A DNA stretch of 64,000 nt from Rhodoplanes sp. Z2-YC6860 (GTDB lineage Bacteria; Pseudomonadota; Alphaproteobacteria; Rhizobiales; Xanthobacteraceae): positions 2,360,001-2,424,000 of the forward strand of contig NZ_CP007440.1 of the NCBI RefSeq assembly GCF_001579845.1, written 5' to 3'. Within the stretch, counting starts at the first letter, position 1; the number at the start of each line of letters is the position of its first letter. The notes below the pieces were generated by a model. It searched no databases and was not told the origin of the DNA. It was given only the letters and a program-made list of their open reading frames with translations. Both the position numbers and the translations under genes were made by a program. Below, one piece after another: positions 35,343-43,226 of this stretch.

Positions 35343-36376
35343 TGAGCATTACTCGCGCTCGGAGAAAGACTTTGAAGCAAAGCAACACGCAGGCGCCTGT
35401 TCGTCGTCGGCTGTTAGCCGCATGGCTTGCCGCCATCGTCGTTTCAGTGCTGTTGGCGCCACGGCCATTGCTCGCGCAGGATTGGCCGAAATCATCCATC
35501 AGCTTGATCGTGCCTTATAACGCAGGCGGCAACACCGACACGATGGCGCGCCTTCTGGCCGGAAGCCTGACGCAAAGCCTGGGGCAGACCGTTCTGGTGG
35601 AAAACAAGGGCGGTGCGGGCGGCGCGTTGGCCGCGGAATTCGTCGCGAGGGCTCCGAAGGACGGCCACACGTTGTTCTTCGCCACAACGGCTCAGACGTC
35701 GGTCACGCCATTCGTCCAGACCGTGCGCTACGATCCGCAGAAAGACTTCGCACCGATCAGCATCTACGGAACCGGTCCTAACATCCTGGCCGTCAGCTCA
35801 AAGCTGAAAGTCGCGACTGTTGAGGATTTCATCAAATACGCCAAGGCCAATCCGGGCGCGGTGAAGTACGGCTCGGGCGGCAATGGAACGATAGGTCATC
35901 TCGCCGGAGCGCTTTTCGGCAAGCGCGCAGGCATCGAAATCATGCATGTTCCGTACAGAGGCGGCTCGCAGATGATGACCGACCTCATGGCCGGGCATAT
36001 CGACATGTATTTCGGCAATGCCTCTGAAATTCTGCCGATGGCTTCGAGCGACACGATCAAGATATTGGCGGTGTCCACGGACAAACGCCTTCCGAACCTT
36101 CCGGATCTCCCGACCATCGGCGAAACGCTTCCGGGCCTCGTCGTCGAAGCATGGAACGGTTTGCTGGCTCCTGCAGGAGTATCCGCTTCGGTGCAGGGCA
36201 TTCTCGAGCGCGAAGCGATCAAGGCGGTTCGCGATCCGGCCGTGATCGAGAAATTGCAAAAGCTCGGGATTGTTCCGGGTGGATCGACGGCGGCGGAGTT
36301 TGGTGCGGTCCTGCAAAAGGAGAGAGCCGTCTATCGTGACGCTGTCATCGCTGCGGGAATTGCATCCGGCGGATGA
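35342..36376 (+). CDS. Bug-family tripartite tricarboxylate transporter substrate-binding protein
   Basis: The protein has 344 residues from the ATG at 35342, which shares a base with the hydrolase stop. A TTG at 35372 with GGAG ahead of it is an alternative start that would give a more usual signal peptide; cleavage is expected at LLA-Q. The Bug motifs ISLIVPYNAGGNTDTMAR and VENKGGAGGALAAEFVAR are clear. It is the second such binding protein in this operon and differs much from the one at 32324. Confidence 0.92.
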   Translation: MSITRARRKTLKQSNTQAPVRRRLLAAWLAAIVVSVLLAPRPLLAQDWPKSSISLIVPYNAGGNTDTMARLLAGSLTQSLGQTVLVENKGGAGGALAAEFVARAPKDGHTLFFATTAQTSVTPFVQTVRYDPQKDFAPISIYGTGPNILAVSSKLKVATVEDFIKYAKANPGAVKYGSGGNGTIGHLAGALFGKRAGIEIMHVPYRGGSQMMTDLMAGHIDMYFGNASEILPMASSDTIKILAVSTDKRLPNLPDLPTIGETLPGLVVEAWNGLLAPAGVSASVQGILEREAIKAVRDPAVIEKLQKLGIVPGGSTAAEFGAVLQKERAVYRDAVIAAGIASGG

Positions 36377-36527
36377 TCGGGACGCCGAAGATGTCGCGGA
36401 CCTTGCTCCGCTTCCACTGACACGAGTTCTGCTCGACGGAAATCCGGCTCTGGCTTGCCGGTGCGCATGTAATTTGGTTCAAGAGTTGCGGAGTTCAAAA
36501 GCCGCAAGCGGTCGGAAGGGTAAAACG

Positions 36528-37451
36528 ATGTATCGGATGATGGTGGCGGACTTCGATTCTCCATCGTATTTCGTGGCGACCGCTGCGGTGAAACTCGGTT
36601 TTTTCAAAGAGCAAGGTTTGGACGTCGAGTTCGTTGCCGAGTATGGCGCCAAGCATGGCCCCGAGCGGCTTCGCGAGGGGTACATCCATTTCTTCGGCGG
36701 TCCCGCGTTTGCCGCAACGCGTGCCTTTCCGGCGTGGAAGGGTGTGAAGCTTGTCGCGGCGCTGGCGCAGCATTCCTATTGGTTCATGGGAATCCGCAAG
36801 GACATCGACATCCGCCGCGGCGACATCAAGGCGCTCAAAGGTCTGCGGATTTCAACGTCGTTCGCATTTCCATGCACCGCGCTGCGGCACATGTTGACCC
36901 AGGCGGGACTGGATTTAAGCCGCGAAGAGGTTCGCATTGTCGAAAGCCTGCCCTCGAAGTCCGAGTCGCACAGTCTCGATGGGGTCAGAGCGCTGCGGGA
37001 GAATCTCGCCGACTGCTTCTGGGGCAATGGCATGCGGCTCGCTCTCGCCGAGAAGGCGGGCATCGCCAAATTGCATCTCGATCTGCGCCGCGGCGACGGC
37101 CCGCCGGATGCGCGGCATTACAATTTTGCTGCGCTGACGATGACCGACGCTCTGATCGAGAAAGAGCCCGAGGTTGCGGCCGCTGCGGTGCGTGCGATCG
37201 TCGCCACGCAAAAAGCGCTCAAGGCCGATCCAAAGCTCGCCAAGAAGGTGGGCGATGAACTGTTCCCCGGCGACGAGGCCGAGATGATCCCGATCCTGGT
37301 CGGCCGGGACGCACCGTTTTACGATGCGACGATTACGCCTATCGCAGTCGATGGCTTGAATAAGTTTGCGATGGCCAACGGCCTCTTGGATCGGCCGTTA
37401 GCTTATGAGCAAATTGCGGCTCGTCAATTTGAGCACATTTGGAGATCGTGA
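36528..37451 (+). CDS. NMT1-like ABC substrate-binding family protein without a signal peptide
   Basis: The 307-residue protein starts at an ATG with GGAAGGG about eight bases upstream. The domain begins at once: MVADFDSPSYFVATAAVKLGFFKEQGLDVEF is the first beta-alpha unit of the NMT1/THI5 fold (given as a landmark: PSYFVATAAVKLGFF). There is no hydrophobic N-terminal segment, so the protein should stay in the cytoplasm and may be a THI5-like or decarboxylase-like enzyme instead of a binding protein. Upstream in-frame codons exist but do not encode a signal peptide. It is the last gene of the operon. Confidence 0.75.
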   Translation: MYRMMVADFDSPSYFVATAAVKLGFFKEQGLDVEFVAEYGAKHGPERLREGYIHFFGGPAFAATRAFPAWKGVKLVAALAQHSYWFMGIRKDIDIRRGDIKALKGLRISTSFAFPCTALRHMLTQAGLDLSREEVRIVESLPSKSESHSLDGVRALRENLADCFWGNGMRLALAEKAGIAKLHLDLRRGDGPPDARHYNFAALTMTDALIEKEPEVAAAAVRAIVATQKALKADPKLAKKVGDELFPGDEAEMIPILVGRDAPFYDATITPIAVDGLNKFAMANGLLDRPLAYEQIAARQFEHIWRS

Positions 37452-37454
37452 GGT

Positions 37455-37484
37455 CCGCGCCGACTGGGTCTTAGGTCGACGCGG
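37455..37484. terminator. Hairpin between convergent operons
   Basis: CCGCGCCGAC and GTCGACGCGG form a ten-base stem with one mismatch around a ten-base loop, directly after the stop at 37451 and before the end of the deacetylase gene on the other strand. There is no T-run, so it may slow transcription in both directions without being a classical terminator. Confidence 0.4.
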
Positions 37485-37502
37485 CGATCACCTTCTGATG
37501 AA

Positions 37503-38405
37503 CTAAGGACGTGCAAGCTTGTCGCTTGGCAGCGAGAAGCAATGCTCCGCGATCGCGTCGGCGCGCGTGAACCAGACCGCGTTCTGGGATTGGGCCACGC
37601 AGTGCTTCAGCGCCCGCCGCAACGCCCGAAGACGGAACGGCTGTCCGCAAATGAACGGATGCAGCGCCACCGACATGACCAAGGGCTTCGACGCCGACCG
37701 TTCGAGCAACTCGTCGAACTGGTCGACGATCATTTTCTCGAACTCTTCGCCGGTCTGATCGCGAAGCACGTTCGTTCCCATGTCGTTGAGCTCCATGGGA
37801 TAGGGCACCGACAGAATCGGACCCGACCGTGTTTTCATCCAGATCGGCTGATCGTCGACCGGCCAGCCGAGCGTGTGGGTGTAGCCCGCTTCGACCAGCA
37901 GATCCGGCGTGACGCGCGACTCCGCGGCGGCCGGACCCATCCAGCCTGTCGGACGCTTGCCGAAATGCTTGGTGATGAGATCGGTCGACTCGGCGATCAT
38001 TCTGGCTTCGTCGTGCTCCCACAACGCGTTGCCGAGTTCCGAGTTGGTGCGGCCGTGGGCGCATATCGTGTCGCCGCGCTCCTTGATCCGCTCGATCACC
38101 TCCGGAGCGTGCTCGCAGACCAGGCTGTTGAGCAGAACTGTCGTCGGGATTTTCAGTTCGTCGAGCATGTCGAAAACGTGCCAGATGCCGACGCGAAGGC
38201 CGTAGTCCCGCCAAGCAAAATTGCGCTGGGTTTGCGCGCCTCCCGAGCCCGTGAACGGGTCGTTGCCGATGCCGGCCATGAACGCGAAATGCTCGACGTT
38301 CAGACCGATATAGAACGCAAGCTTCTTGCCGTTCGGCCATTCGTAGACCGGGCGCTTGTTGATCGGCGAAAACGGATAGCGACCGTGCGTCGGCAGCTTC
38401 AGCAT
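37503..38405 (-). CDS. Polysaccharide deacetylase family protein, PuuE/allantoinase-like
   Basis: The 300-residue protein follows the NodB-homology pattern of PuuE-type enzymes: KLAFYIGLNVEHFAF near residue 28, the segment DTICAHGRTN around residue 112 and RPTGWMGPAAAES near 150. This subgroup hydrolyses cyclic amides or ureides rather than polysaccharides. It has no signal peptide, which fits a cytoplasmic amide hydrolase. It is the last gene of the leftward ABC importer operon, so it may act on the imported compound. Confidence 0.85.
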   Translation of the reverse strand: MLKLPTHGRYPFSPINKRPVYEWPNGKKLAFYIGLNVEHFAFMAGIGNDPFTGSGGAQTQRNFAWRDYGLRVGIWHVFDMLDELKIPTTVLLNSLVCEHAPEVIERIKERGDTICAHGRTNSELGNALWEHDEARMIAESTDLITKHFGKRPTGWMGPAAAESRVTPDLLVEAGYTHTLGWPVDDQPIWMKTRSGPILSVPYPMELNDMGTNVLRDQTGEEFEKMIVDQFDELLERSASKPLVMSVALHPFICGQPFRLRALRRALKHCVAQSQNAVWFTRADAIAEHCFSLPSDKLARP

Positions 38406-38416
38406 GGAATGTGCCT

Positions 38417-38533
38417 CTATCGAGTGTGAGATTTAGCGCTGGGCGAGAGCAGGGAGACCTCGTTGGATTCGACGTCGCGCCGCTTGACGCTGTCCAGGCT
38501 CACGACGTTGCGGGCTGCTGCGGGCTTTTCCAT
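38417..38533 (-). CDS. Very small ORF (38 residues) inside the ABC importer operon
   Basis: An ATG at 38533 with GGAGAAG six to seven bases upstream opens a 38-residue frame starting MEKPAAARNVVSLDSVKRRD. It starts 22 bases after the ATPase stop and ends 11 bases before the deacetylase start, so it fills the gap like a true operon gene. The product is hydrophilic with no signal or membrane segment. It could be a small protein, the remaining N-terminus of a lost cupin-like gene, or a leader that couples translation. I do not recognise it. Confidence 0.45.
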   Translation of the reverse strand: MEKPAAARNVVSLDSVKRRDVESNEVSLLSPSAKSHTR

Positions 38534-38555
38534 GCTCTTCTCCGAATGTCCGTTC

Positions 38556-39341
38556 TTATGATGCCTTCACGGGCGCTAGGCTCGCTTGCTCCAGAAGCCT
38601 CGCGATTTCACGCCTGTGCTCGTTGAATTCCGGTGAGGTCGGATCGCGCGGACGCGGCAGCGGAATGCTGACATCGGCCATGATCTGGCCGGGCCGCGTG
38701 GACATGACAAGGACGCGATCGCCCAGCAGGACGGCTTCCTCGACGCTGTGGGTGATGAACATCACGGTCAGCGACATCTCTGCCGATAGCTTGCTGAGTT
38801 CGCGCTGCAACGCGAGACGCGTCTGCGCTTCCAGAGCGGCGAACGGCTCGTCCATGAGCAGGATTTTCGGGTCGTTGATGAGGACCCGGGCCAGTGCCGC
38901 GCGCTGCCGCATGCCGGCGGAAAGCTCGTGAGGATATCGGTTGGCGGCGCTTTCCAGGCCCACGGTGCGCAAAATGCGATTTACGCTTTCATCGATATCG
39001 GACTGGCGGACGCCGCGTTCACGCGGTCCGAATTCGACATTCTTTCGAAGGTCGAGCCATGGGAAGAGAGCAAATTCCTGAAAGACCACGGCGCGATCCG
39101 GGCCGGGGCCTTGGATCGGGCGGCCATCGATCATGATCGAGCCGGACGTCTTGGTCTCGAAGCCGGCAAGAATATAAAGCAGTGAGGTTTTGCCGCAGCC
39201 GCTCGGACCCACAACGGTGATGAACTCGCCGCGGTGGATCTGCAAGGTGATGTCTTTGCAGGCGACGACCGTCTCGCCGCGACTGATGTCGTGATAGGCC
39301 TTGGTGAGCTCATGGCATGCGATGACGGGTGTGCTGCTCAT
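38556..39341 (-). CDS. ABC transporter ATP-binding protein, SsuB/TauB-like
   Basis: The 261-residue ATPase has Walker A GPSGCGKT at residues 45-52, Walker B ILLMDEP at 160-166 and the switch His in FITHSVEEA. The signature reads LSAGM (140-144) where LSGGM is usual. Its start at 39341 overlaps the permease stop by four bases (ATGA). It powers the importer formed with the permease at 39338 and the binding protein at 40221. Confidence 0.92.
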   Translation of the reverse strand: MSSTPVIACHELTKAYHDISRGETVVACKDITLQIHRGEFITVVGPSGCGKTSLLYILAGFETKTSGSIMIDGRPIQGPGPDRAVVFQEFALFPWLDLRKNVEFGPRERGVRQSDIDESVNRILRTVGLESAANRYPHELSAGMRQRAALARVLINDPKILLMDEPFAALEAQTRLALQRELSKLSAEMSLTVMFITHSVEEAVLLGDRVLVMSTRPGQIMADVSIPLPRPRDPTSPEFNEHRREIARLLEQASLAPVKAS

Positions 39342-40213
39342 TGGCCGACCAACCCTCTTTGCCAACGAAGCGTCATCCGCGACAGCTTCACGAGCAACCA
39401 GTCGGACATCAATCCCAGAACGCCCACGCTGACGATGGCGTCGACGATCAGATCAAGCCGGTTGACCTGATACGCCGACCATAAGGCGTAGCCAAGTCCG
39501 CCTTGCACGGCGAGCATTTCCGAGACGATCACCAGAACCCATGAAAGCCCCAGCCCTATTCGCAGTCCGGCAAAAGTGGATGGTAGGGTCGCGGGCAGAA
39601 CAACCCTTCGCAGCAGCCGGCGTGGCGGCGTGCCCAGCATCAAGGCGGCGCGGGTGAGGGTTCGCGGCGTCTGGCGTGCGCCCGCCGCAACGCTCATTGC
39701 GATCGGAAAGAACGCCCCGAATGCGATGAGGAAGACGGCCGCCGACTCGTGAATGCCAAAGAAGAACACCGTGAAGGGCACCCACGCCGTCGTCGGAATG
39801 GCGCGAAGGAAATTGATCAATCCATCGAAGAGATCGTTGACGAGCGCATACCACCCGAGCAGCAGTCCAAACGTCACGCCGGTGGCGGATGCAATCGCAA
39901 AGCCGGCGGCCACGCGGCGCAGGCTCAGCAGGACATAGAATGTCCATGTCCCTGAATGCCACGCGAGCGGCGTGACCGGTCCGAAAATCCAGATGTACCA
40001 ACTCTCGACGACGGCGGCCGGCGTCGGGATCGAGCCTGGCGGTGTCCAGCCGAGATCGCCGGCAATCTGCCAGAACAAGACCAGCAGCGCTGGCACGACC
40101 AAGCCGAGAGCCCATCGGCCCGGCTTCATTCGCGACAGCAAGTTCAAAGCGAGCGGTGCATCGCGCTTCGCGAAATCGTGACCCGATGCCTGAGCGCGGC
40201 CGTTCGTTGTCAT
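39338..40213 (-). CDS. ABC transporter permease, SsuC/TauC-like
   Basis: The 291-residue membrane protein has about six hydrophobic segments, starting near residue 33 (WALGLVVPALLVLFW), and the EAA loop RAALMLGTPPRRLLRRVVLP near 190. It belongs to the permease family of nitrate, sulfonate and taurine importers. It starts seven bases after the binding protein stop and overlaps the ATPase start by four bases. Confidence 0.92.
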   Translation of the reverse strand: MTTNGRAQASGHDFAKRDAPLALNLLSRMKPGRWALGLVVPALLVLFWQIAGDLGWTPPGSIPTPAAVVESWYIWIFGPVTPLAWHSGTWTFYVLLSLRRVAAGFAIASATGVTFGLLLGWYALVNDLFDGLINFLRAIPTTAWVPFTVFFFGIHESAAVFLIAFGAFFPIAMSVAAGARQTPRTLTRAALMLGTPPRRLLRRVVLPATLPSTFAGLRIGLGLSWVLVIVSEMLAVQGGLGYALWSAYQVNRLDLIVDAIVSVGVLGLMSDWLLVKLSRMTLRWQRGLVGQ

Positions 40214-40220
40214 TGCAACT

Positions 40221-41243
40221 TCAACGGCGCACCAGCTTGGCTGCTTCCGGCGGCGGCCCCGTCAGCTCTTCGCGGCTCTTGCCGCTCGCCGCCATCAGCG
40301 GGCCGAAGTCGATCAGGGCTTCGACCTTGCCCGAGGTGTCGGACTTCGTGAATCCATATTCGGTGCCGAGCTTGGCCGCTCCGACGATCGCCTTGACGTC
40401 GATCTTCTCGCTGAAGATCTGGTTCTTGAGCGACAACGCGGCCACGTCCGCCGACACCGCGGTGAGGCTCGTCACCAGACGGGTAAAGACCGCGGGATCG
40501 CGGATTTCGTCCATGCTGGCGAGATAGGCCTTCATCAGATTGGTCGAGAGTGTTTTGTCGGCCAGAAGCTCCGTGGTCGCGAGCAGGCCGGAGTTGGCGC
40601 AGCCCAGCGACGATGAGCCAATGTCCAATTTCTCCGGATAGTGGCCGATGCCGGCGACGACGAGCTGGTCGCACTGCGGCGTGAACAAGACGACACCGTC
40701 GACGTCGCCGCGACGCAAGGCTTCTTGCGCCGTGGCGCCAACCGATACGTTGGTCACTTTGATTTTGCTCAAGTCCGCACCGCCTTCCTTGGCGGCGATG
40801 AAGAACATCACCCGCGCCCAGGTGCCGGGCACGACACCGATGGTCTTGCCTTCGAGATCCGACCACTTGGCCGGATTGACGCCGGTCTTCATGACCAGGT
40901 TTTGCCCGCCATACTGGTCCGCAGCGATGTATCGCAGATTGGTGATGCCCTGATCCGCGACGGTCGCCATCGTATCGATGCCGCAGGTGGCGGAGTTGGT
41001 CTGGCCTGTTTGTGCCGCGCGCGCCTGTTCGGCATAGGTGAAGAGCACGGCCATCTCGACCTTGAAGCCGAAGCGCTCGGAGATGTTGCTGAGATTCCAG
41101 ACCGGCGCAGCCGCGTTGCGCGAAGCCGCAATCTTGATGACAGGCATTCCCTGGCTGTGGCCGACGCTCGCCATGGCGGCGCCGCCAACAGCCACGAGGC
41201 CGGTCGCCAGGAAGTGACGGCGATGGATCGAACGCAAGCGCAT
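40221..41243 (-). CDS. ABC transporter substrate-binding protein, NMT1/SsuA-like
   Basis: From the ATG at 41243 the protein has 340 residues. The N-terminus MRLRSIHRRHFLATGLVAVG is Tat-like (RRHFLA), with cleavage near HSQ-G. The mature protein has the NMT1 fold (WNLSNISERFGFKVEMAVL, then WSDLEGKTIGVVPGT). GGAGG lies seven bases before this ATG, which settles the start against a much longer open frame. It is the first gene of the operon with permease, ATPase, the small ORF and the deacetylase. Confidence 0.9.
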   Translation of the reverse strand: MRLRSIHRRHFLATGLVAVGGAAMASVGHSQGMPVIKIAASRNAAAPVWNLSNISERFGFKVEMAVLFTYAEQARAAQTGQTNSATCGIDTMATVADQGITNLRYIAADQYGGQNLVMKTGVNPAKWSDLEGKTIGVVPGTWARVMFFIAAKEGGADLSKIKVTNVSVGATAQEALRRGDVDGVVLFTPQCDQLVVAGIGHYPEKLDIGSSSLGCANSGLLATTELLADKTLSTNLMKAYLASMDEIRDPAVFTRLVTSLTAVSADVAALSLKNQIFSEKIDVKAIVGAAKLGTEYGFTKSDTSGKVEALIDFGPLMAASGKSREELTGPPPEAAKLVRR

Positions 41244-41633
41244 CTCAGGACCTCCGTTGACTGATGTCATTCTGACAGCATCCCGCCAGTATGCAGCGTG
41301 ACGAAATCTCGCGCTTGCCGATAATTGGCGCAGGAGTTTGCGGCGCTGCATTGCATTGCAGCAGGCTGCCGGCCGCGCATCGCAATCCACCTCATTCGCG
41401 GCGTCCAAGCGGGCGCCCGATCGTGCGCATTCTACTTTAGCCGCGGCGAGCTTGCTGGCGACCCCCAAAAATCGCGGCGCTGATCGGCAAATCCGTGTTT
41501 GCCCGCTGCATCGGGGCACGGCCATCGATCAATCACAAGAGAGGGACCTCAGCGGCATGACCGAGCAACGCGCTCGCTGACGGCCGCTATGTTTGTCCTG
41601 CTGTTTGTGTGGCAGCCACGCCTGCTCTCGGTA
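41244..41633. other. 390-base stretch between two leftward operons
   Basis: No gene recognised. It must hold the promoter of the importer operon starting at 41243. A short dyad TGTCA-TTC-TGACA (41265-41277) lies 22 bases upstream of that start and is a possible operator, but its arms are only five bases. The rest shows only short frames. Confidence 0.4.
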
Positions 41634-42596
41634 TCAGCGTGGCTCGATCCCGGCGTTTTTGATCACCTTGCCCCAGCGTTCGATCTCGCCTCTCACCAGC
41701 TTGCGCATCTCATCCGGGGTGCTGGATCGCACCGCGGCGCCGAGCGTGCGGAGCTTGGCCGCGACTTCAGGATTGGCAAGCGCCTTGACGGCTTCGTCGT
41801 GCAATCGCGCCTGAATGGGCGCAGGCGTGTTCTGGACGGTGACGAGACCGATCCAGGTTTCCACCTCGAAGCCGGGCACGGTCTCGGCCACCGTTGGGAT
41901 GCCCGGCGTGCCGGGCCAAGGCGACTTGCTGGTCACGCCGATGCCGCGCAGCTTGCCGCCGGTGATCTGCGGCATGCTGACAGTCTGCGTATCGATCAGA
42001 ACGTCGACGCGGCCGGCCAGCACATCGGTGGTCGGTGCGGTTCCGCCTCGGTACGGCACGTGGGTGAGCTTGATGCCGGCCTGGCTCGCCAGAAGCTCGC
42101 CCGTCAGATGCGGCACGCTCCCTACGCCGACAGAGGTGTAGGTGATCTCGCCGGGCTTCTGCTTTGCCGCGGCGATCAGTTCGGCCAGGTTCCTGTAGGG
42201 ACTGTCTCCAGCCACGGCGAGGACGTAGGGAAAGAACGCGATGGTGGTGAGCATCGCGAAATCGTTGTTCGGATCGTATTTGAGCGTCTTGAACAGGCTC
42301 GCCGTCGTGGCGTGTGCGGCGGTCAGCATCAGCATCGTCGTGCCGTCGGGCGCGGCGCGCGTCATGGTCTCGGAGGCCAGCATGCCGCTGGCGCCAGGCT
42401 TCGCTTCGACCAGGATCGGCTGACCAAGTCCCTTGCTCATGGCTTCGCCGAGGATCCGGGCCATGGTGTCCGCGTTGCCGCCGGCGCCGAAGCCATGCAG
42501 CAGCGTGATCGGACGGTTTGGGTAGTCCTGCGCATGCAGCGGCGACGCCAATGTCACGGCGGCCATGCAGCACATCAGTTTAAGTGCCCACTTCAT
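41634..42596 (-). CDS. Bug-family tripartite tricarboxylate transporter substrate-binding protein
   Basis: The 320-residue protein has a signal peptide ending at LHA-Q (about residue 22) and the Bug motifs ITLLHGFGAGGNADTMAR, VEAKPGASGMLASETMTRAA and HVPYRGGTAPTTDVLAG. GGGAGGAAG lies upstream of the ATG. It is divergent from the MarR gene at 42717 with 120 bases between, so it is probably under that regulator. No Tct membrane genes accompany it. Confidence 0.92.
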   Translation of the reverse strand: MKWALKLMCCMAAVTLASPLHAQDYPNRPITLLHGFGAGGNADTMARILGEAMSKGLGQPILVEAKPGASGMLASETMTRAAPDGTTMLMLTAAHATTASLFKTLKYDPNNDFAMLTTIAFFPYVLAVAGDSPYRNLAELIAAAKQKPGEITYTSVGVGSVPHLTGELLASQAGIKLTHVPYRGGTAPTTDVLAGRVDVLIDTQTVSMPQITGGKLRGIGVTSKSPWPGTPGIPTVAETVPGFEVETWIGLVTVQNTPAPIQARLHDEAVKALANPEVAAKLRTLGAAVRSSTPDEMRKLVRGEIERWGKVIKNAGIEPR

Positions 42597-42716
42597 TTTC
42601 TTTTCTTCCTCCCTTTGATCTTTTTTGACGGCAACTCATGCGGCTCGACAAGCCAGCAGCCCCGTGCAACACCTCGCGGGCCTTGATCTGGACCTGTGGG
42701 ATAACGACGCGCTCCT

Positions 42717-43196
42717 ATGACTTGGCGACACGACAACACCGGCCGTCTGCTGTTCGACTCGACACGGCGTTTCCAGGAGCGCGTGCTGGCTCTGGTCAAC
42801 GACAAGGGTTATTCCGACATCCGTATCGCCCATCTCGCCGTCACGCGTCACATCGATCTTGCCGGCACCAGGATTGCCGATGTGGCTGCCCGTGCGGGCG
42901 TCACCAAGCAATCGATGAGCGAGATGATCGAACAGCTTCGCAAGATGGGTTTTGTGCGGCTGGATGCCGACGCGAGCGACAAGCGGGCGAAAATCGTCAC
43001 GTTCACCGAGTCCGGGCGGATGCTGCTCGACACCATTCGCAGGGCCGTCGCCAGCACCGAGCGCGAACTGGCATCGCGCATCGGCGCCCGCCACGTTGCG
43101 GCTTTGCGAACGGCGCTGGGTGCCTACTGTCGCGTCGCAGACGTGCCGGCTCCCAAGCAAACGGCGAAGCCTCGCGCCCGGTCGCGTCAGTCCTAG
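42717..43196 (+). CDS. MarR-family transcriptional regulator
   Basis: The 159-residue protein has a winged helix at about residues 35-105: GTRIADVAARAGVTKQSMSEMIEQL is the helix-turn-helix and DASDKRAKIVTFTESG the wing. A basic tail ends in KPRARSRQS. It is divergent from a Bug gene and convergent with the acyl-CoA-dehydrogenase-like gene. The dyad at 44492-44506 in front of two nearby genes is a candidate site for it. Confidence 0.9.
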   Translation: MTWRHDNTGRLLFDSTRRFQERVLALVNDKGYSDIRIAHLAVTRHIDLAGTRIADVAARAGVTKQSMSEMIEQLRKMGFVRLDADASDKRAKIVTFTESGRMLLDTIRRAVASTERELASRIGARHVAALRTALGAYCRVADVPAPKQTAKPRARSRQS

Positions 43197-43226
43197 TCCC
43201 GGTTGATCCACGCGCACCGGCCGACC

